From positions 43,379-107,378 of the forward strand of contig JALOBO010000004.1 in assembly GCA_023228225.1 (NCBI GenBank): 64,000 nucleotides of DNA, in the 5' to 3' direction. Made by a program: the position numbers and the translations under genes. The stretch's first letter is position 1. The number at the start of each line of letters is the position of its first letter. The notes beneath the pieces are model-generated. The model had not been told where the DNA came from, did no database searches, and saw only the letters and a list, made by a program, of their open reading frames with translations. Below, piece by piece: positions 57,563 to 64,000 of the stretch. The DNA is from Clostridia bacterium (GTDB lineage Bacteria; Bacillota; Clostridia; Christensenellales; UBA1242).

Positions 57563-57925
57563 ATGGATAAAAGTTTAGAAAGATTACTTGAGTTATTCAA
57601 TGAACGTAAAGGTCAATTTTTAATTACGGGATATCACAATGTTGCAAGATTGATTGGAATAGGTGGTGATGAACATGATTACTTTTTGATTTATTGGGAT
57701 GGTAGAAAGTTATCATTCGACAGTCCGTTATGCCCACAAATTCCATTAAAAGGTAAAATTGATGAAGAATACTATAATGAGCTAGTTCGTATTGCAAAAT
57801 TAAATGATTGGTTTTTAATTGCTGATGACGACATTAAAAAAGAAGCAATTGATAAAGCAAAAAAGGAAATTTTACAATCAGAAGGACATGAATTATATAC
57901 TGAATTATATGTTGAAATAAATTAA
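57563..57925 (+). CDS. Hypothetical protein
   Basis: 120 residues, first gene after a class 2 promoter. Alpha/beta pattern, acidic helical end. Not recognised. Confidence 0.65.
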   Translation: MDKSLERLLELFNERKGQFLITGYHNVARLIGIGGDEHDYFLIYWDGRKLSFDSPLCPQIPLKGKIDEEYYNELVRIAKLNDWFLIADDDIKKEAIDKAKKEILQSEGHELYTELYVEIN

Positions 57926-57935
57926 AATACTTGAT

Positions 57936-58466
57936 ATGTCAGGAAACGTTTATGATTACTTCTTTAATGAAGAAACAAAACAAAAGATCCCAGTAGTTTG
58001 CAATCATTGCGGATCTTACAAAATAAAAAGACCTGCAGAAACAGATTACAATGGATTTTATTGCAATAAATGCAATGAATATGTTGAGGTGTCGGTAAGT
58101 CCAATTTATCAACAAAATCAACAAAGTATTGATGATTTTAAAAGTAGAGGAAAAACCGAACCTGACTTTAGTCCAAGAAAATACCCAAACATACGGTATG
58201 GTGATTATCTTATAAGCGAACCCGGGTTTGCTGGTGCTAAAATGACAATAACAAAAGAAGAATGGGAGACAAACCTTGAAAATTCTGTATTATGTCAAGG
58301 ACCTTGGTACAATACACATAATTTGACTAGTCCAACACCAAATAAATCTGAAGATAAAATATGCGGTTCATTTGAAATACCTGATAGGCATAAAGCTTTA
58401 TACGAAAACGAAAATTCACAAAATAAAAAAGAAACAATATGGAAGAAACTAAGGAACCTGTTTTAA
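57936..58466 (+). CDS. Hypothetical protein with N-terminal zinc ribbon
   Basis: 176 residues. V-C-N-H-C-G-S-Y-K at about 21 and F-Y-C-N-K-C-N-E-Y at about 42 form a zinc-ribbon pair. The remainder is low-complexity with Pro/Asn. Overlaps the next gene by 28 bases. Confidence 0.65.
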   Translation: MSGNVYDYFFNEETKQKIPVVCNHCGSYKIKRPAETDYNGFYCNKCNEYVEVSVSPIYQQNQQSIDDFKSRGKTEPDFSPRKYPNIRYGDYLISEPGFAGAKMTITKEEWETNLENSVLCQGPWYNTHNLTSPTPNKSEDKICGSFEIPDRHKALYENENSQNKKETIWKKLRNLF

Positions 58467-58705
58467 AACCAGGACACAAAGAAAAATGTATAATGAAAGG
58501 CTGGTTTATTGTAAACGAAAACGGCGAAAAGATTTATAACATTGAAAATCCAGACGAATATGTTGCAACATATAAACGTTTCAATAACGTAAAAGTATTG
58601 TCTGAAAAATACAGCGAGACTGCTCAAAAGACAATTTGGAAAAATACAGATGAAAAGAACGGTATAAAATTTGTTTCAACTATTCCAAAATTTGACGAAA
58701 AGTAA
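58439..58705 (+). CDS. Small hypothetical protein
   Basis: 88 residues, ATG inside the previous gene's end and TAATG coupled to the next. Lys/Glu-rich. Not recognised. Confidence 0.6.
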   Translation: MEETKEPVLKPGHKEKCIMKGWFIVNENGEKIYNIENPDEYVATYKRFNNVKVLSEKYSETAQKTIWKNTDEKNGIKFVSTIPKFDEK

Positions 58706-59052
58706 TGGAAGATTTGAAAACAATGTCTGGAGAAGAATTTAGAGATAAAGGATATCTTCAAGAAGCGAACCGACAATTTTTTCACAGATTAGGACTAGCA
58801 TTATCAATGATTATTGATGCAGAAGGTAATGTTGTTTCCTTTCAAATAGTTGATAAACGTGAAGATAAAGAAGGCATATATTTCGATTTAAAGACTGCTG
58901 AACCTGCAAGAATAAAAAAATTCCATAAAAATGCAAATTTCATTGGTAAAGAAATGAATAAAAGAACAACAAAAAGAATGAAACTATTTGGTTCATCCGT
59001 TGAACCTATACCAACAGCTTCAGATGAAAATTCTGAAGATACTTTAAAATAA
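58705..59052 (+). CDS. Hypothetical protein
   Basis: 115 residues; first half has a G-L-A-L-S-M-I-I-D-A-E-G segment, second half basic (M-N-K-R-T-T-K-R-M-K). Not recognised. Confidence 0.65.
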   Translation: MEDLKTMSGEEFRDKGYLQEANRQFFHRLGLALSMIIDAEGNVVSFQIVDKREDKEGIYFDLKTAEPARIKKFHKNANFIGKEMNKRTTKRMKLFGSSVEPIPTASDENSEDTLK

Positions 59053-59060
59053 TTAACATT

Positions 59061-59291
59061 ATGTCAAGCAAACTCACTGAAGAAGAACAAAAGGAAAGAC
59101 AACGTCAAGCTCAAAAGGAATGGCGACAAAACAATCCAGAGAAATTAAAAGAGTATCAAAAAAAATGGCGAGATAAAAACAAAGAAAAGGTCGCCGATTA
59201 TAATCGTGAATGGCGAAAAGAAAATAAAGATGCTTGGAATCAGATTGTGAAGACATACAGAAAAAAACGAAAAGAGGAGACTAATGAGTAA
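59061..59291 (+). CDS. Highly charged helical protein (NPEKxKEYQKKW repeats)
   Basis: 76 residues of three related units: A-Q-K-E-W-R-Q-N-N-P-E-K, Y-Q-K-K-W-R-D-K-N-K-E-K and Y-N-R-E-W-R-K-E-N-K-D. The same repeat commonly precedes HNH domains in homing endonucleases and recombination factors, so it may be a stand-alone DNA-binding module or an endonuclease relic. No nuclease domain remains. Confidence 0.65.
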   Translation: MSSKLTEEEQKERQRQAQKEWRQNNPEKLKEYQKKWRDKNKEKVADYNREWRKENKDAWNQIVKTYRKKRKEETNE

Positions 59292-60018
59292 ACTTTGGTT
59301 GCCAGCAAGTAAAGAATGCATAATTCTTTTAAATGATTGGGAATTACATACATCGTGGGGCGCACGTTTTAAATTTGCAGCATACGCTGATATATACGAT
59401 TCAAAAAATAAATCGTACAAAATTCCTGCAGGAACTATTGTGCAATTCAATTCATTATACAAATTTGGAAGCGATACAATGTCGATTAACTTAAGAGGCG
59501 GTATGTTCAAAAAAATGGTATCATGTTTAGAAGTAACTGCTAAAGATATTAATGGAATAGAGTACGAACCGTACGATTTGCAAATAACGCCCAAAACCGC
59601 ATCGCAATTAAAGTTTACTTGGGATGACCAATATGATAAAGGACAAAAGTTGCATGAAAATTATGTGCCTGATAAGTTTGAACAATTAGAAAATTCAACA
59701 ATATCATGGATATATAGAAAAAACGGCTGTGGCGAATTGAAAAAAGATGATTGGCGTAGGCCAACGTTTATTATAAAAACTAAGGTTTGGGCATCATATT
59801 ATTTAGAAACAGAAAAAAATAGAACTGGCTTAGGGAAATCTGAAATACCTATTATCACGGTAACAGAATCACGATTTTTGTTATTTCATGCTAATTATGA
59901 AGGCAAAAAAACACACGAAGATGGTATTTTAACACAAATTGGCGAGTTTAAATCAAAAGAACAAGTTCGTAAAGCAGCAAACAAATACTTAGAAGAAAAT
60001 GAAAAAACCAAAAATTAG
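59284..60018 (+). CDS. Hypothetical protein (244 aa)
   Basis: Overlaps both neighbours. Beta-rich N-terminal half (I-P-A-G-T-I-V-Q-F-N-S-L-Y), helical C-terminus. Not recognised. Confidence 0.65.
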   Translation: MSKLWLPASKECIILLNDWELHTSWGARFKFAAYADIYDSKNKSYKIPAGTIVQFNSLYKFGSDTMSINLRGGMFKKMVSCLEVTAKDINGIEYEPYDLQITPKTASQLKFTWDDQYDKGQKLHENYVPDKFEQLENSTISWIYRKNGCGELKKDDWRRPTFIIKTKVWASYYLETEKNRTGLGKSEIPIITVTESRFLLFHANYEGKKTHEDGILTQIGEFKSKEQVRKAANKYLEENEKTKN

Positions 60019-60427
60019 TATCAAATCATTTGCAAAAGCAATTGGAAATTTTTGTGAGAAACGGTGCATGTCTGCAATTTGTGAACAAGCAGATTATCAT
60101 GACGAACAATGGCCACAATCGCCATCTGAATGGGAACCTAATGAATTAACTTTTAAATTACTGTTATACGGTGCGGCTGACACGTTGATTAGACGTTATA
60201 GTTTAAAAGCATTACATGATGGCGACATGCATTCAAGTGTTTATATTCCAATTTGCAATGCAGAACACATGAAACGTGGATATCCTGAATTTTTACAATT
60301 GAAATATCATTTCAATAAAAAAGGAGTAAACGTTCCACCAGGTCGTGAGGTTTTAGAATTTAAGTTATTTATAAAAAGAAACAATTGTGAAAAGAAACGA
60401 ATCACAATGCTACAAATTTTATTATAA
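59999..60427 (+). CDS. Hypothetical protein
   Basis: 142 residues, 20-base overlap with the previous gene. Basic, with C-E-K-R-C-M-S-A-I-C-E and a basic C-terminus. Not recognised. Confidence 0.65.
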   Translation: MKKPKISIKSFAKAIGNFCEKRCMSAICEQADYHDEQWPQSPSEWEPNELTFKLLLYGAADTLIRRYSLKALHDGDMHSSVYIPICNAEHMKRGYPEFLQLKYHFNKKGVNVPPGREVLEFKLFIKRNNCEKKRITMLQILL

Positions 60428-60440
60428 AGTTTTAGATGAA

Positions 60441-60482
60441 ACCATTGCTAATGATTTCTAAATGTTGTATATTTGATTTTAA
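60441..60482 (+). promoter_or_regulatory. Class 1 promoter, copy 9 (divergent)
   Basis: CCATTGCTAATGATTTCTAAATG precedes TATATTTG at 60468-60475. The core spacing is kept, but the middle differs most of the ten copies and the AATTGATAAA tail is cut short. Confidence 0.75.
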
Positions 60483-60491
60483 AAATTGATT

Positions 60492-62111
60492 ATGAATAAA
60501 CTATCGTATTTTTTTAGAACAAATTTTTCAGATACTGCCGAATTAACAGCAGTAGGTAGAAAAGGATTCAATCTTTTAGAAATGAATCGTTTGAATGTTT
60601 CATTGCCATACGGTTTTATTGTTTCAACTGATGCATACGCAAAATGGAAAAACGATAAAAACATAACATCTGAATTAAAACAGCATATTACTAATGATAT
60701 AAAAACATTAGAATCAGAAACAAACAAGTTGTTCGGCGGAAGTTCTAATCCATTACTTTTATCAATACGTTCAAGCGGTGTTGAATCAATGCCTGGCATG
60801 ATGACAACAATTTTAAATGTTGGAATCAATGATGATATTGTTAATGTAATTGCTAAAGAAACTGGAGATGCAATATTTCCATTACGATTATATTTGAAAT
60901 TCATCGAAACTTTTGCAATTCATGTGTCTGGCATCGATGAAGATTTATTTGATTTTTGCAATAATAACGCAACAGTAGAAGAATTGCAAACAGCAATTGC
61001 AGAATATAAAAAGTTGTATTTCAAAGAAATCGGTGAAGAATTTCCTATTGATGTATACACGCAGTTATTCCGTTCAATATCTGCAGTATTCAATTCTTTC
61101 AATAATGATGTTGCTGTTTATTACAGAAAATCATACGGCATAGATGATTCATTAGGAACTGCTGTTGTTGTACAATCAATGGTCTTTGGAAATATAAATG
61201 ACAATTCAGGAACGGGTGTATTATTTACACGAAATCCTATTACAGGTGAAAATCTGATAACTGGAGAATATTTGACAAAAGCACAAGGTGAAGATATCGT
61301 ATCAGGTGTTGTTACACCTAAAAAAATATCGAAATATGAATCGGCAAAATGGGCAACTGATAATTTTATAGATGAAACTGAACGAAATAAAAACTACATT
61401 TCATTAGAAGAATCAATGCCAATTGCATATAGTAAACTCATATCTTATGCTAATAAATTAGAGCAACATTATGGCGATGTTCAAGATATCGAATTTACGA
61501 TAGAAAATGAAATTGTTTACATTTTACAAACAAGAAATGCAAAATGTAATATACTTGGCGCTGTTAATATTGCATATGATATGGCGTGCGAAGGTTTAAT
61601 ATCACCTAATACTGCATTGAATAGAATAGATAAAACTCAATTGCATTTTCTTAATGCAAAAAGATTAAAAGTAAACGATATTCATATTTCAACAGGATTA
61701 AGTGCATCAAGCGGTATTGCGGTTGGCCGTATTGCTTTTAATAATGAAAGTGTTGAAAAATTTAATAAATCCGGAGAAAACTCAATTTTAGTTAGAATTG
61801 ATACATCACCTGCTGATTTAATTGGTATGAAATTATCAGATGGCGTTATAACAACAAGAGGTGGTATGACATGCCACGCAGCAATTGTTGCAAGACAAAT
61901 GAATAAACCTTGTGTTGTTGGCTGTAGCAATATGACAATTGATATGAAAACATTAACATTAACAATTAACAATAAAGTTTATAAAGAAGGCGATTTTATT
62001 TCAGTTGATGCAATAAACGGCAAAATATACGATGGAAAATTAATAGTTGAAGAATTCAAATTAACAGATGCATACGATTCATTATCATCTTATGTAAAAT
62101 TATTTTCATAA
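60492..62111 (+). CDS. PPDK/PEP-synthase-like enzyme without the PEP barrel
   Basis: 539 residues from ATG 60492. Residues 1-345 form an ATP-grasp domain of the pyruvate phosphate dikinase type (A-V-G-R-K-G-F-N-L-L-E-M, I-R-S-S-G-V-E-S-M-P-G-M-M, G-T-G-V-L-F-T-R-N-P). Residues about 430-515 are the phosphohistidine domain, with G-G-M-T-C-H462-A-A-I-V-A-R-Q. Classical PPDK (about 870 residues) then has a PEP/pyruvate TIM barrel; here the chain ends, leaving only ATP-grasp plus swivelling His. That resembles rifampin phosphotransferase logic: an ATP beta-phosphate moved to another acceptor. Early promoter. Substrate unknown. Confidence 0.82.
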   Translation: MNKLSYFFRTNFSDTAELTAVGRKGFNLLEMNRLNVSLPYGFIVSTDAYAKWKNDKNITSELKQHITNDIKTLESETNKLFGGSSNPLLLSIRSSGVESMPGMMTTILNVGINDDIVNVIAKETGDAIFPLRLYLKFIETFAIHVSGIDEDLFDFCNNNATVEELQTAIAEYKKLYFKEIGEEFPIDVYTQLFRSISAVFNSFNNDVAVYYRKSYGIDDSLGTAVVVQSMVFGNINDNSGTGVLFTRNPITGENLITGEYLTKAQGEDIVSGVVTPKKISKYESAKWATDNFIDETERNKNYISLEESMPIAYSKLISYANKLEQHYGDVQDIEFTIENEIVYILQTRNAKCNILGAVNIAYDMACEGLISPNTALNRIDKTQLHFLNAKRLKVNDIHISTGLSASSGIAVGRIAFNNESVEKFNKSGENSILVRIDTSPADLIGMKLSDGVITTRGGMTCHAAIVARQMNKPCVVGCSNMTIDMKTLTLTINNKVYKEGDFISVDAINGKIYDGKLIVEEFKLTDAYDSLSSYVKLFS

Positions 62112-62165
62112 ACTATTGCTATTGCTTCATAAATGTTGTATATTTGATTTTAATTAATTGATAAA
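62111..62165 (+). promoter_or_regulatory. Class 1 promoter, copy 10
   Basis: TATATTTG at 62148-62155, ATG at 62177. Confidence 0.85.
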
Positions 62166-62176
62166 AACAAATCGCT

Positions 62177-62314
62177 ATGGAAAATTATACTGACACTAAA
62201 TTATCTGAAATTGTTGTAAATCCTACAAATGAAAAAGCTGAAGCAATTAAAGGATTTGTAATCATTCTTGGTTTTTTTGGTTTATTTTTTGTTTCAATGT
62301 GGATTTTTGCTTAA
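62177..62314 (+). CDS. Small single-pass membrane protein
   Basis: 45 residues: a polar N-terminus (M-E-N-Y-T-D-T-K-L-S) and one hydrophobic segment at about 26-45 (F-V-I-I-L-G-F-F-G-L-F-F-V-S). It directly follows class 1 promoter copy 10, so it is a likely early membrane peptide. Confidence 0.65.
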   Translation: MENYTDTKLSEIVVNPTNEKAEAIKGFVIILGFFGLFFVSMWIFA

Positions 62315-62335
62315 TTTAACTTAAAACTTTATTGT

Positions 62336-62767
62336 ATGGGAACATTATCGAAAAACGCCGAAATTAAATTGATTGAAGAATTGATGAATTCTGATTCATA
62401 TTTTGCACAAGCATTTCCTGGAGAATTGGAAAGATTCCGAAGTAATATTCGAAGTGATTTTTCTTTTTTGAACGGGACGGAAATCGAAAATAAACTTTGG
62501 AGTATTAATGAAATACAAAATGAATTATCTGAAGCTGCAATTGAAAATGCAAATTTCAGACAAACGGTAAAAACGTTAAATGAAAACCTTGCTGTTGCTA
62601 ATGATACAACAACTGCATTTGCCGTTGCATTATTGATTGCCGACAATGAAAATTCATTAGTGTATTCCATGTTATCAATTGATGAAATCTGCAAAATAAA
62701 ATTGAAGAACGTAATCAAACTAACAGAATCTGAAGTACAATACATGCTAACTAAATTAACAAAATAA
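62336..62767 (+). CDS. Helical hypothetical protein
   Basis: 143 residues, helical throughout, TAATG coupled to the next. Not recognised. Confidence 0.65.
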   Translation: MGTLSKNAEIKLIEELMNSDSYFAQAFPGELERFRSNIRSDFSFLNGTEIENKLWSINEIQNELSEAAIENANFRQTVKTLNENLAVANDTTTAFAVALLIADNENSLVYSMLSIDEICKIKLKNVIKLTESEVQYMLTKLTK

Positions 62768-63003
62768 TGAACGAGACACCGGAAATATGGATTCCATGGA
62801 ATCCATATACAGCTATAATAATTGAAGATAGCGTAGAAAAAATTTGCAAAACTATTGAATCTTGCACACGTCAAGGACATATCAACGCATGCAATCGAAT
62901 GATACGTAATTTTGAAAAGTATCATAATTGTACAGAACTCACCGAACATTTATACACAATATCAACCGCAAAACATTTAGACATTTTTAAATCACAATTA
63001 TAA
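62767..63003 (+). CDS. Small hypothetical protein
   Basis: 78 residues, M-N-E-T-P-E-I-W-I-P-W-N-P-Y start; Cys/His-rich helices. Not recognised. Confidence 0.65.
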   Translation: MNETPEIWIPWNPYTAIIIEDSVEKICKTIESCTRQGHINACNRMIRNFEKYHNCTELTEHLYTISTAKHLDIFKSQL

Positions 63004-63008
63004 GAAAT

Positions 63009-64000
63009 ATGACAACACCAATCAATTTAGCACAAGCACTTGTCGATAACTTCGACTGGATGAATCTTTTAGGTTCATTGCCTAAAATGGCAAACATTAT
63101 GCAACCTCGTTTGCAACATGAAACAATTCTCGATTTGTCTAATGCCATTATCAATGGAACTGACAAAATTAGAGTAAAGAACGGTTTTATTATTACAGTA
63201 TCTGATAATGAATATTCATTAACATTTGCTATTAATGAACCTGCTGACATGAAGTACAAACAGAAAATCGTTCTTGATAAAACTACTTTAGTTAGAAAAA
63301 CATTAGAAATCAATGGGTTTGACATTAAAGATGTAACATTTGCTGCTGCAATACGTACAGGTGCAATTTCAAAAATTGATGTTGATTATAATGAAAAGTC
63401 AGGTGAACTTTCAATTAATGATAAAGCATCTACACCAGTTACAAGGTCAACAGTTGTTACAGATCCTGACGCTTTAATAAAACCAGGAACATTTACACCT
63501 TCTTCTCGCACAATTGCAGGACAAGACAGAACAATACATGCTTATATGGGATTAACAAGAGTGCCAACAATAGTTGAGCAAAAAGCTGAGTATGAAGATA
63601 TCAAAGCTCAATTATCAAATACTGAATTTCCATTAAAATCGAAAAAGAATGGCATTACATCAATCATTGATGCAATGAAAGAAAATAATGAGGATTCATG
63701 CAAAAAAAGTAATAATGCGGTAACTGCAGCAGTTGCAAAAAGCAAAAAACCTGCTGAACCAAAATATTTATACAGAATTCGAATGAAAGGTGACACAAAA
63801 TACTTATCACCTGGGTATAAATCGAAATCAACATGGCAACGTGCTTCAAGTGCAATTGACGCTATTAAAAGTCATATGCATGGAAATCAAACATTAGCAG
63901 ATTACGAAATCTGTATGCTGCCTGTAAATGATCCTATTACAGTTTCTGCTGATGTTTTTGTAAGATTACGTATTGAAAAAGAAAAAGAAAAGGCATTATC
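63009..64000 (+). CDS. Hypothetical protein, 3' end outside window
   Basis: Open from ATG 63009 to the window end (330 residues visible). Three parts: an alpha/beta N-terminal region (1-110), a linker with T-P-S-S-R-T-I-A-G-Q-D-R-T, and a C-terminal region with Y-L-Y-R-I-R-M-K-G-D-T-K-Y-L-S-P-G-Y-K, which looks like a small beta domain. The C-terminal visible end is a charged helix. Not recognised. Confidence 0.75.
   Translation, partial: MTTPINLAQALVDNFDWMNLLGSLPKMANIMQPRLQHETILDLSNAIINGTDKIRVKNGFIITVSDNEYSLTFAINEPADMKYKQKIVLDKTTLVRKTLEINGFDIKDVTFAAAIRTGAISKIDVDYNEKSGELSINDKASTPVTRSTVVTDPDALIKPGTFTPSSRTIAGQDRTIHAYMGLTRVPTIVEQKAEYEDIKAQLSNTEFPLKSKKNGITSIIDAMKENNEDSCKKSNNAVTAAVAKSKKPAEPKYLYRIRMKGDTKYLSPGYKSKSTWQRASSAIDAIKSHMHGNQTLADYEICMLPVNDPITVSADVFVRLRIEKEKEKAL

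Noticed and set aside
59061..59291. Functional homing endonuclease
   Set aside because: Only the charged helical repeat remains; no HNH, GIY-YIG or PD-(D/E)xK residues follow.
10699..62165. The ten 45-55 bp repeats as mobile MITE-like elements
   Set aside because: No terminal inverted repeats or target duplications. Each precedes an ATG in the same direction and contains a host promoter, so promoter is the better explanation.
62329..62949. Minus-strand ORF of 206 codons
   Set aside because: Antisense to two coupled + strand genes. No promoter or family pattern, and its composition (Phe/Ser/Cys-rich) is typical of antisense frames in AT-rich DNA.
1..64000. tRNA genes
   Set aside because: Intergenic gaps are short and I saw no cloverleaf-like block with T-loop GTTCGAATC. 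A tRNA search program would be decisive.
1..64000. CRISPR array
   Set aside because: Repeats present are coding 96-bp units or dispersed promoters, not short repeats with unique spacers.

Overview
The window looks like part of a large, AT-rich, T4-type (myovirus-like) phage genome whose host is probably a Bacteroidota bacterium. The evidence is direct. There are about 110 small, tightly packed genes, nearly all on the + strand, many joined by ATGA or TAATG overlaps. Ten copies of a long conserved promoter contain TTG-N20-TATATTTG, the Bacteroidota -33/-7 pattern. A family of proteins begins with a T4-like capsid-targeting peptide. At least seven homing endonuclease genes are present. I saw no tRNA, rRNA or CRISPR array. 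Most genes are small hypotheticals.

Layout. 0-5.2 kb: small hypothetical genes, several with zinc-knuckle or SH3-like patterns. 5.3-9 kb: a cassette of eight proteins starting M-x-x-RIP-x-x-D-E-x-I-N-E, plus a membrane protein; this N-terminus recurs at 14.6 kb (M16 peptidase) and 38.6-39.8 kb. 9-20.5 kb: a secreted protein, an ABC-type ATPase, a 2H-phosphoesterase-like protein and a membrane-anchored HELGH zincin. 20.5-34 kb: a GIY-YIG endonuclease with 32-residue repeats, a HAD hydrolase, a frameshifted M42 peptidase, a glycosyltransferase/LpxH-like pair, an SPFH-like lipoprotein, a nucleotidyltransferase, and a second repeat-type GIY-YIG gene inserted beside a glutamine amidotransferase, leaving a remnant of the original 5' end. 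35-40 kb: a zinc-less sirtuin and a tandem GT25 glycosyltransferase. 41.8-47.7 kb: an RNA-repair and translation-rescue island (cREC-like domain, HNH-RNA ligase, HD-Pnk, PTH2, Smr). 49-56 kb: a mobile-gene cluster with a split-intein IMPDH/GMP reductase, a truncated helicase and four more endonucleases. 56-64 kb: a dephospho-CoA kinase-like protein, a PPDK-like enzyme without its PEP barrel, and hypotheticals.

How the parts may work together. Two promoter classes are visible. Class 1 (ten sites) matches the host consensus and probably drives early genes. Class 2 (TATATAAAATAAA, about 19 sites, some on the minus strand in front of minus-strand genes) precedes capsid-targeted proteins and most homing endonucleases, and resembles a T4-type late promoter. 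The RNA ligase and the IMPDH/GMP reductase genes are both 'fractured': each is broken by a split intein whose halves flank a free-standing endonuclease gene with its own class 2 promoter. Making either enzyme therefore needs protein trans-splicing. The RNA-repair island, the 2H protein and the sirtuin are consistent with counter-defence, but that is inference.
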